Assembly: GCA_002794775.1 (NCBI GenBank)
Contig: NBAY01000089.1
Coordinates: 62,001 to 126,000 of the forward strand
Direction of reading: 5' to 3'
DNA: 64,000 nt
From: Porodaedalea pini
Taxonomy: Eukaryota; Basidiomycota; Agaricomycetes; Hymenochaetales; Hymenochaetaceae
Under the pieces are notes generated by a model that saw only the letters and a list, made by a program, of their open reading frames with translations, was not told the origin of the DNA and made no database searches. The position numbers and the translations under genes are program-made. Positions 12,801 through 22,710 of this stretch are shown one piece after another (position 1 is the first letter of the stretch; each line of letters starts with the position of its first letter).

Positions 12801-13365
12801 CAAGGACATGATGACCACGAAACGAAGTCCTATAAGCCACGACGAGGAAGGCACGGCAATGTACTCAGCAGGACCCAGGCCAGGATCGCCAGACGTACCA
12901 CCGGAAATGGAACCAATTGCACCAGCAAGCGTCCCGATCCGAGTTGTCGACGTATGGCTGGACGGAAAGATCAAGGTAGAAGGACTACTCGACACCGGAG
13001 CTTCGTTTATCGGACTATCTCGGGACGTATGGAAGCACTTAGGATCGCCGACTCTAAATAACGAGCGAATCACTATCGAAACAGCGGACGCATCTAGGAC
13101 CCAATCGCTCGGACTAATACCACGACTCAGAATAGGACTCGGAGGATTCTCGGTACTCATACAGGCCCAAGTCATACACCCAGCACCATTCGATATCCTG
13201 CTTGGCCGACCGTTCCTCGCGCATTGCAAGGCTCGACTGATGGACGTAGACATCGACGACCAAGTACTGGAATTAGTCCATCCGGTAACGGACGAAGATA
13301 TTACGGTACCCACTCGAGAACGCATGCGACGAAAGCAACCAGCCAAGGAAAGCGAGGATTTTTGA
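9823..13365 (+). pseudogene. gag: Element B gag-protease frame with one internal TGA
   Basis: One reading frame from 9823 to the TGA at 13363-13365, broken only by TGA at 12379-12381. The N-terminal ~350 residues are Pro/Ser/Arg-rich and disordered-looking. The capsid-like region follows (about 11040-11560: PRFFEEVNIL, INWARYYAPVCEELLWSTL). A charged RD/RY-rich stretch is next, then a CCHC zinc knuckle (CAMCHSTGHLFRNC) at about 11950-11991. After the internal stop comes retropepsin with LLDTGASFIGL near 12990-13020 and ILLGRPFL near 13200. The internal stop could be a mutated CGA or a natural gag/protease boundary; CGA decay fits the rest of the element. The frame ends in a T run (13359-13363) where pol is in the -1 frame. 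Confidence 0.85.
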
Positions 13366-16300
13366 GAGTCGATGAATCGGTACAAGATCGACGAGACGAA
13401 CCAGAAGCACAAACAGGCTACACCGCAGATACCCTAGACCAAACCACAGTCCAGATCTCCTTCGACAGGCAATCCATCGAAATCACCGTCTCCGAAGGGA
13501 AGGGCGCAAAATCGAAACAAAATACGGAAAACAGCAAAACCCGAACAAACGATGCAAACGGACTATTCTCGATTAATCACCCATACAATAACGAATCCCT
13601 AATACCGTGAACTAATCAAAATCGTCACACTAGTCAACCATTCTACAAGTACAAGAAAGTCGCAGATTGCATAAAACCGGTTCCAACGACACTCCCAGAG
13701 GAATACCAAATCACCAGGACAGCGCACCCCGACCCTCTGAAGGACCTTCCAGAACTACCGACCCATCCTCCACCGTTCTCACCTGGGAAACGACTCACCC
13801 AGGAACGATACAACGAAATGGACATAGACCCGGCCAGGTTCTTACTACCTGAAGAAAAGGAACTCGCATGGTGGGTTATCAGTACACAGGAGATGGCATT
13901 TGCATGGGACAAAACGGAGAAAGGTGCCCTCGACTACGATTACTTCGCACCGGTCCTTATCCCAACCATCGAACACATTCCATGGGTACTGAAAAACATA
14001 CCTATCCCGCCCGGAATATTCGACAAGGTCGTGGCGATCATCAAAGACAAAATCATGTCCGGCGTATACGAACCATCAAACTCATCGTACCGATCAAGAT
14101 GGTTCTGTGTAGTGAAGAAGGACGGAAAGTCGCTGAGGATAGTCCACGATCGTCAACCGTTGAACGCAATCACAATACGCGACCCATCAGTACCATACCC
14201 AACAGAACATATCGCCGAGGCTTTTGGTGGCCGATCCTGTTACACAACCTTGGACCTATTTGTGGCGTTCGACCAAAGGAAACTCGCCATACGAAGTAGG
14301 GACATAACAACATTCCAGACACCATTGGGAGCATTCTGGCTCACATCAATTCCCATGGGATATACGAATTCCCAGCAAATCATGCACGCCGACATTACGT
14401 TCATTTTGAAGGACGAGATCCCGGACGTAGCGTTCCCATACATCGACGATGTACCCATAAAAGGACCTCCCACGCGATATGAACTACCAGACGGATCGTA
14501 CGAAACCATTCCACAAAATCCTGGTATTCGTCGATTCATATGGGAACACCTAAACGATGTCAACAGAGTCCTCCAAAGGCTCAAAGTAGTTGGAGCGACT
14601 CTATCAGGGAAAAAATTGGTACTTGCCACACCCGAAGCTGTAATAGTTGGCCACACCTGTAACTACTCAGGACGGGTCCCAGACGAAGCGCGAGTCCAAA
14701 AGATCATCGACTGGCCTCCCTGCGAAGACGTAACCGACGTTCGATCATTCCTCGGGACCACAGGAGTTCTCAGGCACTTCATCAATGACTTTGCCCGGAT
14801 GGCGTACGACCTGAACCGACTCACCGGCAAGGACGTTACCTTCTCATTCGGAAAACTCGAACAGCGATCGATGGAACAACTCAAGAAGGCGATCGCCGAG
14901 TCTGGGGCCATCAGGCCAATCGACTACAAATGCGGAAGACCGGTCCACCTTTGCGTAGACTCGTCAATTCGAGGATATGGAGCGATTCTGTTACAGATCG
15001 GGGAAAATGGAGAACGATTCCCAGCCCGTTTCATGTCTGCCACATGGAATGAGAGAGAACAGAACTACTCACAGCCAAAAGTAGAACTGTTCGGCCTCAT
15101 GAGGGCTCTCCATGACGCATGAATCTACCTGATAGGACTGGACCACTTTTACATTGAAGTCAATGCCAAGTACATTAAAGGCATGATCAACAACCCCGAC
15201 ATCCAGCCAAATGCTACAATCAACTGGTGGATCGCTGGAATTCTATTGTTCTACTTCACAATTATCCATATCCCAGGCGCCCGGCACACAGGCCCGGATG
15301 GACTCAGTCGACGAAAACGGGCAGACACGGACCCTCCAGATGACAAAGACTACGAAGAATGGATCGACAACCAGTACGCTTTCATATTCATAGCATACAC
15401 TGGAGACATTCCGTCTACCGATGACCCTCCCACCATTCCCCGAACATCTGCAGCAGAAGCAACCGACCAAGAGATGATACAGATCAAGGAATTCCTCAAC
15501 GACCCAAAGAAGCCAGAAAACATGACGGATAATGAATTCCGACACTTCGTAACAAAGGCAACCCGGTTCTTCGTTGCAGACGGACAACTCTGGAGGAAAC
15601 AATACTCAGGACCACACCAACTCGTACTCACACCCGATCGCTGATTCTCAGTCATGAAGTCAGCACACGACGATCAGGGACACAAAGGATTCTTCTCAGT
15701 ACAACTACGAATCCACGACCGATTTTGGTGGCCTATGATGAACTCAGACATACATTGGTTCCTGAAGATGTGCCACGTGTGCCAGACTCGGCAATTCACG
15801 CACGTACGAATCCCACCGAGCGTCCCAACACCAGCACCGCTATTCGCCAGGGTACACATAGACGTAATGCTTATGCCCAAATCGGGGGGATTCAGGTATA
15901 TCGTCCAAGCAAGAGACTCACTCACAGGCTACCCGGAGTTCAAACCATTGCGCGCCGACAACTCGAGATCGATCGCCAACTTCATTTTTCAAGATATCAT
16001 ATGTCGATGGGGTTACGTCCACGAGATCGTATCAGACAATGGTCCATCATTTGACGGTGAAGTAATCAGGATGTTGGCAAGATACGGAGTACACAATATC
16101 CGAATCTCCCCCTACAACTCGAGAGCGAACGGAATCGTAGAACGACGTCACCGGGACCTTAGGGAAACATTGATGAAACTTGCTGGGAACGACGAAGCTC
16201 GATGGTCACAACACGCATACCACGCAATATGGGCCGAGAGGATCACGATTCAGAAAGCAATGGGATACTCGCCATATTACATGGTCCACGGAGTCCAGCT

Positions 16301-16877
16301 GATCCTTCCATTCGATTTGGCTGAACAAATGTGCATGTCACCAGTATACTCAGCCAAGGTATCACAAGCAGAACTACTTGCGGCAAGGGCAAGAGCACTC
16401 CAGCGTCGACCAGAAGACTTGAAATGCGTACACTCGGCAGTCATGCGGGCTCGCTTCAAATCAATCCAACAATTCGAAAAACACTACCAAAACACGATCC
16501 GAGACTACGACTTTGGCCCCAGAGCCCTGGTGCTGGTTCGAAACTCACGAATCGACACGGAACTAAGCCGGAAAGCCAAACCCAAATATCTTGGACCTAT
16601 GGTAGTTGTTCGCCGAACAACCGGAGGATCGTACATTCTCGCAGAACTCACAGGCGCAGTCTCGGCATTACGATATGCAGCTTTCAGAGTCATTCCGTAC
16701 CACCCCCGAGCAAACATAACAACTCCAGTCACCCAGATAGTGGACCAGACCGACTCAGAACTCGACGAACTTGCCAACAAACATTCAAAAATCGAAGGGG
16801 AGGAGCGCGGTGCCGAGGATCAGCCACCAACAACAGAAATCCTCGACACCGACTCTGGAACCGAATCCGAATCATGA
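13224..16877 (+). pseudogene. pol: Element B pol (RT, RNase H, integrase), three in-frame TGA
   Basis: All in one frame, -1 relative to protease and overlapping it. The frame is cut only by TGA at 13608-13610, 15120-15122 and 15642-15644, each fitting a lost CGA arginine. RT: CVVKKDGKSLRIVHDRQPLN, LDLFVAFDQ and the polymerase box YIDD (about 14440). RNase H: LCVDSSIRGYGAIL, EVNAKYIKGMINNPD. Integrase: zinc finger H..H..CHVCQTRQ (15660-15800), first Asp in HIDVMLMP, second in SDNGPSFDG, Glu in NGIVERRHRDL. There is no chromodomain; the C terminus is acidic and ends at 16875-16877. This is a non-chromodomain gypsy lineage, the same as element C. Its stop lies 212 bp from the convergent stop of the antisense gene. 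Confidence 0.88.
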
Positions 16878-17088
16878 TACCCTTTATTCCCCCTATTATT
16901 CGTACTCGTTCTGATTCATTTTACACACTAAAACCCCTACTCTCAATCTTAGAAACCGCGAGATCCACGAAAACAGTACTTTACCAAGCCTTAAAGGAAA
17001 AGCCGAGTCTTGTACTCCCATCATAAAGCACAGTGTAACGCGGTACCAACCATAGACTAAATTCCCTTAATAAATAACAAAAACTATT

Positions 17089-19291
17089 CTACTTCCTCCC
17101 TTTCCCTTTTCCCTTCCTTTTCTTCTCCTTTTCCTCTTTCTCCTCTTGTTCCTGAACAGTCCGATAATTAATGAATGAAGTTTTGTCAAGGAACGGCGAA
17201 GGCGGCCTCCAGGCCTCCACCTCCTCGTGTTCGCCGAGACGATGGGTCAGTTCCTCAACGCGAGCCTCATATGCCTCCATACGACGGCTAACGGCAGCCT
17301 GGCGTTCGCGAATTGACACGCACGACTCGACGACATTCCGAGACAACGCCCCGACCAGGACGTCGACGGAAGCTGCATCCGAGTAGTCGGGCACATCGCC
17401 AAACTGCCAGACTGCGCCGCCAATACCGATCGGGTCCGCCATGGAAAGCGCGAGAGGAGCGAGTTGGGTACCACCACGCTGCCCACGGAACCGATCGAAG
17501 ACGCAGCGCGCCTTATTCCACAAGCAGCAGGTGCACCGCCGACTCTTGGGGACACCGTCGCACGACGCGCCCGCGACAATACATGTGTCGCAGGCGAGGG
17601 CAAACTGAACCGTCCGCCCCAAGTGTACCCCGCCTCCAAGCAAATCCGGATCCGGTCCATCGGAAACGACCTCCTCATTCCTCGCATCTCTCGCCAAAGA
17701 CGCACCCGCAGCGCGTGGAACCTTAGACGGACCAGGACGAGAAGGGCCCTCGTCGCCGCTGGATTCAACCAAAACCGGCTTTCGCTTGGTACCGGGCTTC
17801 GTAGGAGGGACGTTGTTGGTCGTCGCCTCTGAGCGCGCTTGCGAACCACGAACCTACGCGCAAGACAGTCAGCCAAGAAAAGCCAGACCTAACAAGAAAC
17901 TGCACTCACCGGAGCCACAACACGCATAGCCTTCGTGGATGAGGTGCTTCCGCCGACTAAGGAAGGATTGGCCTTTACAGATCCGGCCAGCTCAGCAAGG
18001 AAAGGAGAGGGGGAAGGTCTATATGGGGGTGCAGCGGGCCCACCAGTACCTCGACGAGACACGGCACTCGCATCCGAACCAGCGTGAGGCAACGACGCGG
18101 CAGAGACGACTCCCCCGCTTTCCGCACCCGAACGCGCGAGGACAGGACGAGGGCGAGGCTGACGCATACGTGATCCACGACGAGGGGGAGACGGAACCGA
18201 CTGGGTAGGCACGGCAGGGGTCGGCTTCTGCAACAAATCAGCAAAACAATACAGAGCCGGCAACAAACTAGGTACTCACCCGACGTAGATCCTGCAGGAG
18301 AGGCCCAACCATACGGTAGAGCCGATCCCGGAGTGCGTCGTCGGTGTCGGTAGGATACAGCGTGCGCAACGAATCGCGCACGCCCCTCATTTTCGCCGCG
18401 TGCTCCTCCAGCCTTCGATCCTCCTCGGCGTCCTCGCGCGCCGTACGCTCGGCCTCTTCTCGCGCCTGTTCTGCAGCCTGCCGTGTACGCTCGGCCCACT
18501 CTCGCGCCTCTTGCGCAGCCTGCCTGGCACGCTCGGCGTCCTCACGCTCCTGACGCTCTACCCTCTCCTTGGCCTCAGCGGCAGCACGCGCACGCTCGGC
18601 AGCGACGAGCTCGCGCTTACGCTTGCGCTCAGCCACCTTATCCTCCTCCTCGGCAATAAGAGTCCGGAGACGCTCGGGCAGCGCCTCCTCGGTCGCGTTC
18701 TCCATGGCTTTGTCAGCCTCTGTCCTGAATACGTCCAGAAGGACGTCGATCGTCGTAAAAAGGCGGTGGGTGGCCTTCGCACGCTCGGGAATGCCATCCC
18801 ATGCAGTAGAAAGGGAGTGCTAGAAAAATTGTCAGAAAAAGAAATCAAGGAAACAAAACAAACGAACGACGTACCCAGGTAGCCCGCACATACGCTAGCG
18901 CCTCCTCGCGAACCTCTTCACTCGACTTCTCGAGATCATCCAGCGCCGAGTTGAAATCTTCCATACGTGACGAGACGGGATCGCGCGGAACGAGACTCGG
19001 CAGACTAGACTCGGCGGGAGGGACACCGACTTCGCCGGTGCGTTCACCACCCCTGTCCACTTCTCCGCCCAGCGAAGGCGACGGTAACGACAAGGGACGC
19101 GGGAGATCCACACCAACGAGCGGACCTCCCACGTCATGGCTGCCGTCGTCAGGCTCCTGCGAAAGCCCAGGGGTTGCTGGCGCGTGATTGTCGGCCCCCA
19201 GCTTCCACTGTGGCGGTGTTGACGCTCGCCCCCCATCCTTGGGAGACGCGGAGGGCCACGGGACGGTTTCAGGAGTCAAAGCATTGTCCAT
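17089..19291 (-). CDS. Antisense spliced gene inside element B: Zn2Cys6 protein, 679 aa
   Basis: Four exons on the strand opposite gag-pol: 19291-18875, 18819-18280, 18227-17910, 17853-17089. Introns are 55, 52 and 56 bp, each GT-AG (donors GTACGT, GTGAGT, GTGAGT), all phase 0, and the joined frame has no stop. The ATG at 19291 starts MDNALTP. Exon 1 is low-complexity, ending in an acidic helix. Exon 2 has a long Glu/Arg/Ala coiled coil. Exon 3 is Pro/Arg/Ser-rich. Exon 4 carries C-x2-C-x6-C-x8-C-x2-C-x6-C (residues ~513-542; 17592-17503), the exact Gal4-type Zn2Cys6 spacing, then a second helix and a KGKGKGRK tail. The cluster is internal, not N-terminal as usual. A DNA-binding regulator or nucleic-acid-binding cofactor of the element is inferred. 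Element C has a counterpart at 38081-39163. Confidence 0.8.
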
Positions 19292-20066
19292 TGAAAGGTA
19301 TTGCAAGACGGAGGAGGTGGTAGTAAAAAGCAGAAAAGACACGTTCCGAAATTTTCGACGATCTCTGCCAACAGAAATCACACCCCCGCGTTACCGGACC
19401 GGAACAGGCGCCGTGATCGCACTCAAGAAGCACAACGCGTGACCCGGCTAGCTCAAGATCACCGAAGCGCCCAAAACGGTTCGCAACGATCACACACTTC
19501 AAAAGCCAATCATGCGCAGATCCAGACTACACCAAATACAGCACAAACCCGCCAATCATCCACAACGGACCCAGGCACACACCAAACACCAGCTCTCGAC
19601 AACATACAAGTCCCCACCAAGGAGAGACCCACAAAGTACTCGAAACACACAGACGCCCAGCACCAGCCAACACCAAAAGAAAACAACGACGCCAAGCCAG
19701 GACCACCAAAACACAACCGGCAATACAGGAATACAGACCGGTAACGAAACACACAAAATACGAAACAACGGACAACAAAACACAAAAATCTGCCGATCGA
19801 CCGGCCGCCGACCATGGGAAAAGGACACTATCGCTGTCATGAAGCTCCTACTGAAGGACCCAATTGAAGCATGCGAACGAATCGCCCGAAACACGCAACG
19901 AATGCGAACCCCGCCGATTGACGGCATGACCAATACAGAGAGGTCCTCCCGACACAGACACAAACGGCCCAGACAAGGTAACCATCCTTAAAAAAAAAAA
20001 AAAAAAGACACACACCCACAGAAAAAGCCGAAAAGGTTCGAAAGATGACAATCGACCCTGCATACG
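19292..20066. other. Intergenic segment between divergent accessory genes of element B
   Basis: Separates the start of the antisense gene (19291) from the sense frame at 20067, so it should hold both promoters. A-rich on the plus strand, with a 16-17 bp A tract at about 19990-20006. No clear TATA box. An open stretch at 19512-19991 has biased, repeat-like composition and no motif; I do not call it a gene. Confidence 0.5.
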
Positions 20067-20945
20067 ATGGAAAGCATTAACATCACCCCGCCGCACGCAA
20101 TCGTTCTCAAGGGGATGGCACGCTGCATGCCAAACCCGACTCCCAGCGATCTCCTACTAGCCAACCCTCGCCCAATTGGCGTCTCGCAGATAGTCGTATT
20201 CGACCCGGCGACAATCTCATTCGCCAAGTTCGCGGCCGAGTTACTGTTCGCCTTCGATAAACTCACGCCCACAGACCCGACTCTGGTATATGTGGCCTAT
20301 ACATTCTGCATGCCCGAAATACAAGAACAACTCGCGCAATCACCCGCACTTGCTGGAGGATCATGGGCGCAATTTTGCACCGCAGTCGCTGTAGCCAGCC
20401 CGGACTACGAAGGCCTCACACAACTCGCGTACGAAGAGGTATACCGCACGGTTTTCAGACGAGTCGCGAACAGGAAGGCTAGCTCATATGAGGCGACCCT
20501 GACTCTCTCCCGATTCAACGCTGCAGCAACAGTTTCATACGTCCAGCCAGCGTACCTCAGTCAACTGTACGAAGCCCGGGAATCGCTGACAGTCGTGGAA
20601 ACCGAGCAGGCCGATTTCGCAGCAATGCTCGAAGATGCCGAGCGAGAGTGCACCGCGCGCGAAGGACAACAATCAGCACTTCAGTGAAAGAGCAACACCA
20701 TGGTGCGCCTTGCCGAAGCCGGGAGGGAGCAGGCCATCCAGGCCCACCACCTACTCTCACAACTAGTCGGTCAACTGAACGAGCTGCACGTCACACCGAT
20801 CAACCTGGGAGAACACCTGAACGTGATTGGGTCCTGGAACGACTTCAACGCGATGTTCACAGCCAAGTATGGAACGATCGCACACGAAGGATCAACCGGG
20901 ACGGACGGACAGACAAAAGCGGAATACCCGGTACATTTCTCCTGA
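20067..20945 (+). pseudogene. Element B sense accessory frame 1, 292 codons with one TGA
   Basis: ATG at 20067 in good context (A at -3, G at +4). One frame to the stop at 20943-20945, broken only by TGA at 20685-20687; the frame resumes at once (KSNTMVRLAEAG). The predicted protein has a globular-looking first half (VVFDPATISFAKFAAELLFAF, given here as positions ~55-75) and an alpha-helical, Gln/Glu-rich second half typical of a coiled coil (AIQAHHLLSQLVGQLNEL). No known domain recognised. The TGA fits the CGA-to-TGA decay seen in gag and pol. Placement before the 3' LTR, on the coding strand of the element, marks it as a lineage-specific accessory gene. Function unknown. Confidence 0.55.
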
Positions 20946-21141
20946 AACTCCCCGGAGTCACTCGCCGCATGTTACACCAAGGCAAAATAGAGTACCCCTC
21001 CATCTCATTAATAACTAGAACCCCGTTTCACGTAGCAATAAACACCGCTATTCTCCGTATTGCCCGTTTTACGCCTTCTCCGCCCAAGAAATAATTTTTT
21101 TTTCACACCGAACATTGCACTAACAAATAACCCCGAGCCTC

Positions 21142-21148
21142 TATAAAA
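21142..21148 (+). promoter_or_regulatory. TATA box of accessory gene 2
   Basis: TATAAAA, followed by a CT-rich stretch (ccccctttcgtttccg) and an ATG ~100 bp downstream at 21248. This is an internal promoter, independent of the LTR. Confidence 0.6.
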
Positions 21149-21247
21149 TCCCCCTTTCGTTTCCGTTCACTCCCGAACACTCATTCTACAATACGCCCCT
21201 CCTTCAAATAATCCACCTTTTTTTTCAATACCTACCCCTCACCGACC

Positions 21248-21799
21248 ATGCGCTCAGACCGAACCAGCACCGAGTCTTTCTATGACAACCGGATTCTGTG
21301 CCCGGACGACATACGTGGGGTTCACAACTGGGCAATATCGTTCACTCTCGCTGTCGCACGCCATCACTCGCGTCAGGCCACTCTCGAGGACGTCCTACGC
21401 CACTCCGGACCTCACCAGCGCTTCTGGCGCTCGATCGCCGAGCCTGGCATGAAGGTGCACGAGTTCCTCCTACGCCTGTACATGGCAATCCACGTTCAGT
21501 ACCGACCCCGACCGACCTTGATCAATAACCACACCAAACACATCATAAATCAAGGACTGGAACTCCCGGTCAATCAGCGTCTACGTTCGGCGGTGACACA
21601 CGACCTCATCCGGATTGCGATCGTCCCGTGGCACCCGGACCTGCAGACGAGCATACACCATCCGGCTCCGTCAGTCCAACTCGAGAACCTACGCGAAACG
21701 GTCGCACAACAGATAGCGCAGATCACGAAACTCCAGGGCGCAATCTCAGCATTGATCGGTGAACCTTCAACCTCTTCTTCTTCTTCTTCGCACCATTAA
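21248..21799 (+). CDS. Element B sense accessory gene 2, 183 aa, unknown
   Basis: ATG in strong context (gaccATGcg) ~100 bp after a TATA box, uninterrupted to TAA at 21797-21799. The N-terminal ~150 residues look folded (HNWAISFTLAVARHH, FLLRLYMAIHVQYRP). They are followed by a short predicted coiled coil (LRETVAQQIAQITKLQG) and a run of serines ending in HH. No family recognised; no zinc motif, signal peptide or membrane segment. Like the product of 20067-20945 it has a globular part followed by a C-terminal coiled coil, so the two may form a complex; that is a guess. It is the last gene before the polypurine tract and 3' LTR. Confidence 0.6.
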   Translation: MRSDRTSTESFYDNRILCPDDIRGVHNWAISFTLAVARHHSRQATLEDVLRHSGPHQRFWRSIAEPGMKVHEFLLRLYMAIHVQYRPRPTLINNHTKHIINQGLELPVNQRLRSAVTHDLIRIAIVPWHPDLQTSIHHPAPSVQLENLRETVAQQIAQITKLQGAISALIGEPSTSSSSSSHH

Positions 21800-21901
21800 G
21801 TACCACAGAATGCACCGAACCTCGCCCATTAAAATTTTTCTTTAATCTCTAACTCAACCACTTCTTATACACCGCAAACATTTTTTTGGCCCCCTGGGAG
21901 A

Positions 21902-22710
21902 TGTAGCGATTAACCATCGCCTACGCGCCGGCCGAGTCTCTCCCCCTTCACTTACACTACTCCTTTGACTCCCTTTACCGGCCGCCGAACATCACCATTT
22001 GTTCATTCATAATCGGTGGCCGACTCTTTGTGATAATTCTGGGGATGCACACGGTTGGACGGACGGATACCATACGAGGTCGGTCAGCACATGGACGACC
22101 GACGGTCGTGGGCACGGGTGGAAGGAATCGGATGGACAGGACGAGGACGTGGGATATGGCAGTGCAGTGGTGGTGGACAAGAGGGCAGGTTGGACACTAC
22201 AACATCACTCCGCGACGATCGGCTGCGTGATGTGCGCAGACCGATCGCCGACTCACTCTCACATTTGTTCTCACAGACTCGGCCGAGTCTTGCACCGCTT
22301 TCCCCGCACTAGTTTAGTATAAAACCACAGTAGTTCAAGCAGTAAAAAAGGAGAAGTTCCCCCTCTACCGATAGACAGCATCAATCTATTACATGCAGCT
22401 TTACGCACTACTCGCCCGACTCTCACTCTGAAAACAATAGTCACCAACTCTAAATCTCAAAACTCCCGACTCTCCGCCAAAGTCGCACTCTGAAAGTCCT
22501 CGGCCGCTGCCCTAAAGTGCCGATCCTACCCAACCGAGTCTTGGTCCAACCGGAATCCCGCAGGTATCCGTATCGCCGAGTCTTCAGATCTCAAACCGGC
22601 TCTACTTAGGTTGTCCCTCTCGATATACCGAGTCACCGCAGTCCCCCTTGGGTTGAACACGAGCGTAAGCCCGGATCACCCTTCGGAATAGAAGAGTCTG
22701 CACCCCTACA
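21902..22710 (+). repeat. Element B 3' LTR
   Basis: 809 bp, nearly identical to 8987-9795, preceded by a short purine stretch (ctgggaga) and followed by the CCAT duplication at 22711-22714. Confidence 0.93.

Larger units (their letters stand above)
8987..22710 (+). mobile_element. Element B: complete Ty3/gypsy retrotransposon with accessory genes, 13.7 kb
   Basis: Bounded by 809-bp LTRs (8987-9795, 21902-22710) with TG...CA ends and a 4-bp target duplication CCAT (8983-8986, 22711-22714). The uninterrupted target exists nearby: the repeat unit at ~23363-23420 runs straight through the junction. Order: LTR, primer site, gag-protease, pol (RT, RNase H, integrase), an antisense four-exon Zn2Cys6 gene, two sense-strand accessory frames, LTR. 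I count about ten differences between the LTRs, nine at CpG. gag and pol carry TGA stops at arginine positions, so this copy is probably dead for autonomous movement, although the antisense gene is intact. Confidence 0.92.

Noticed and set aside
19512..19991. Open stretch in element B between accessory genes, with a possible donor at 19978 and acceptor at 20021 leading into the 20067 frame
   Set aside because: The 44-bp intron would put the downstream frame out of phase and hit a stop; composition is repetitive and no motif is visible.
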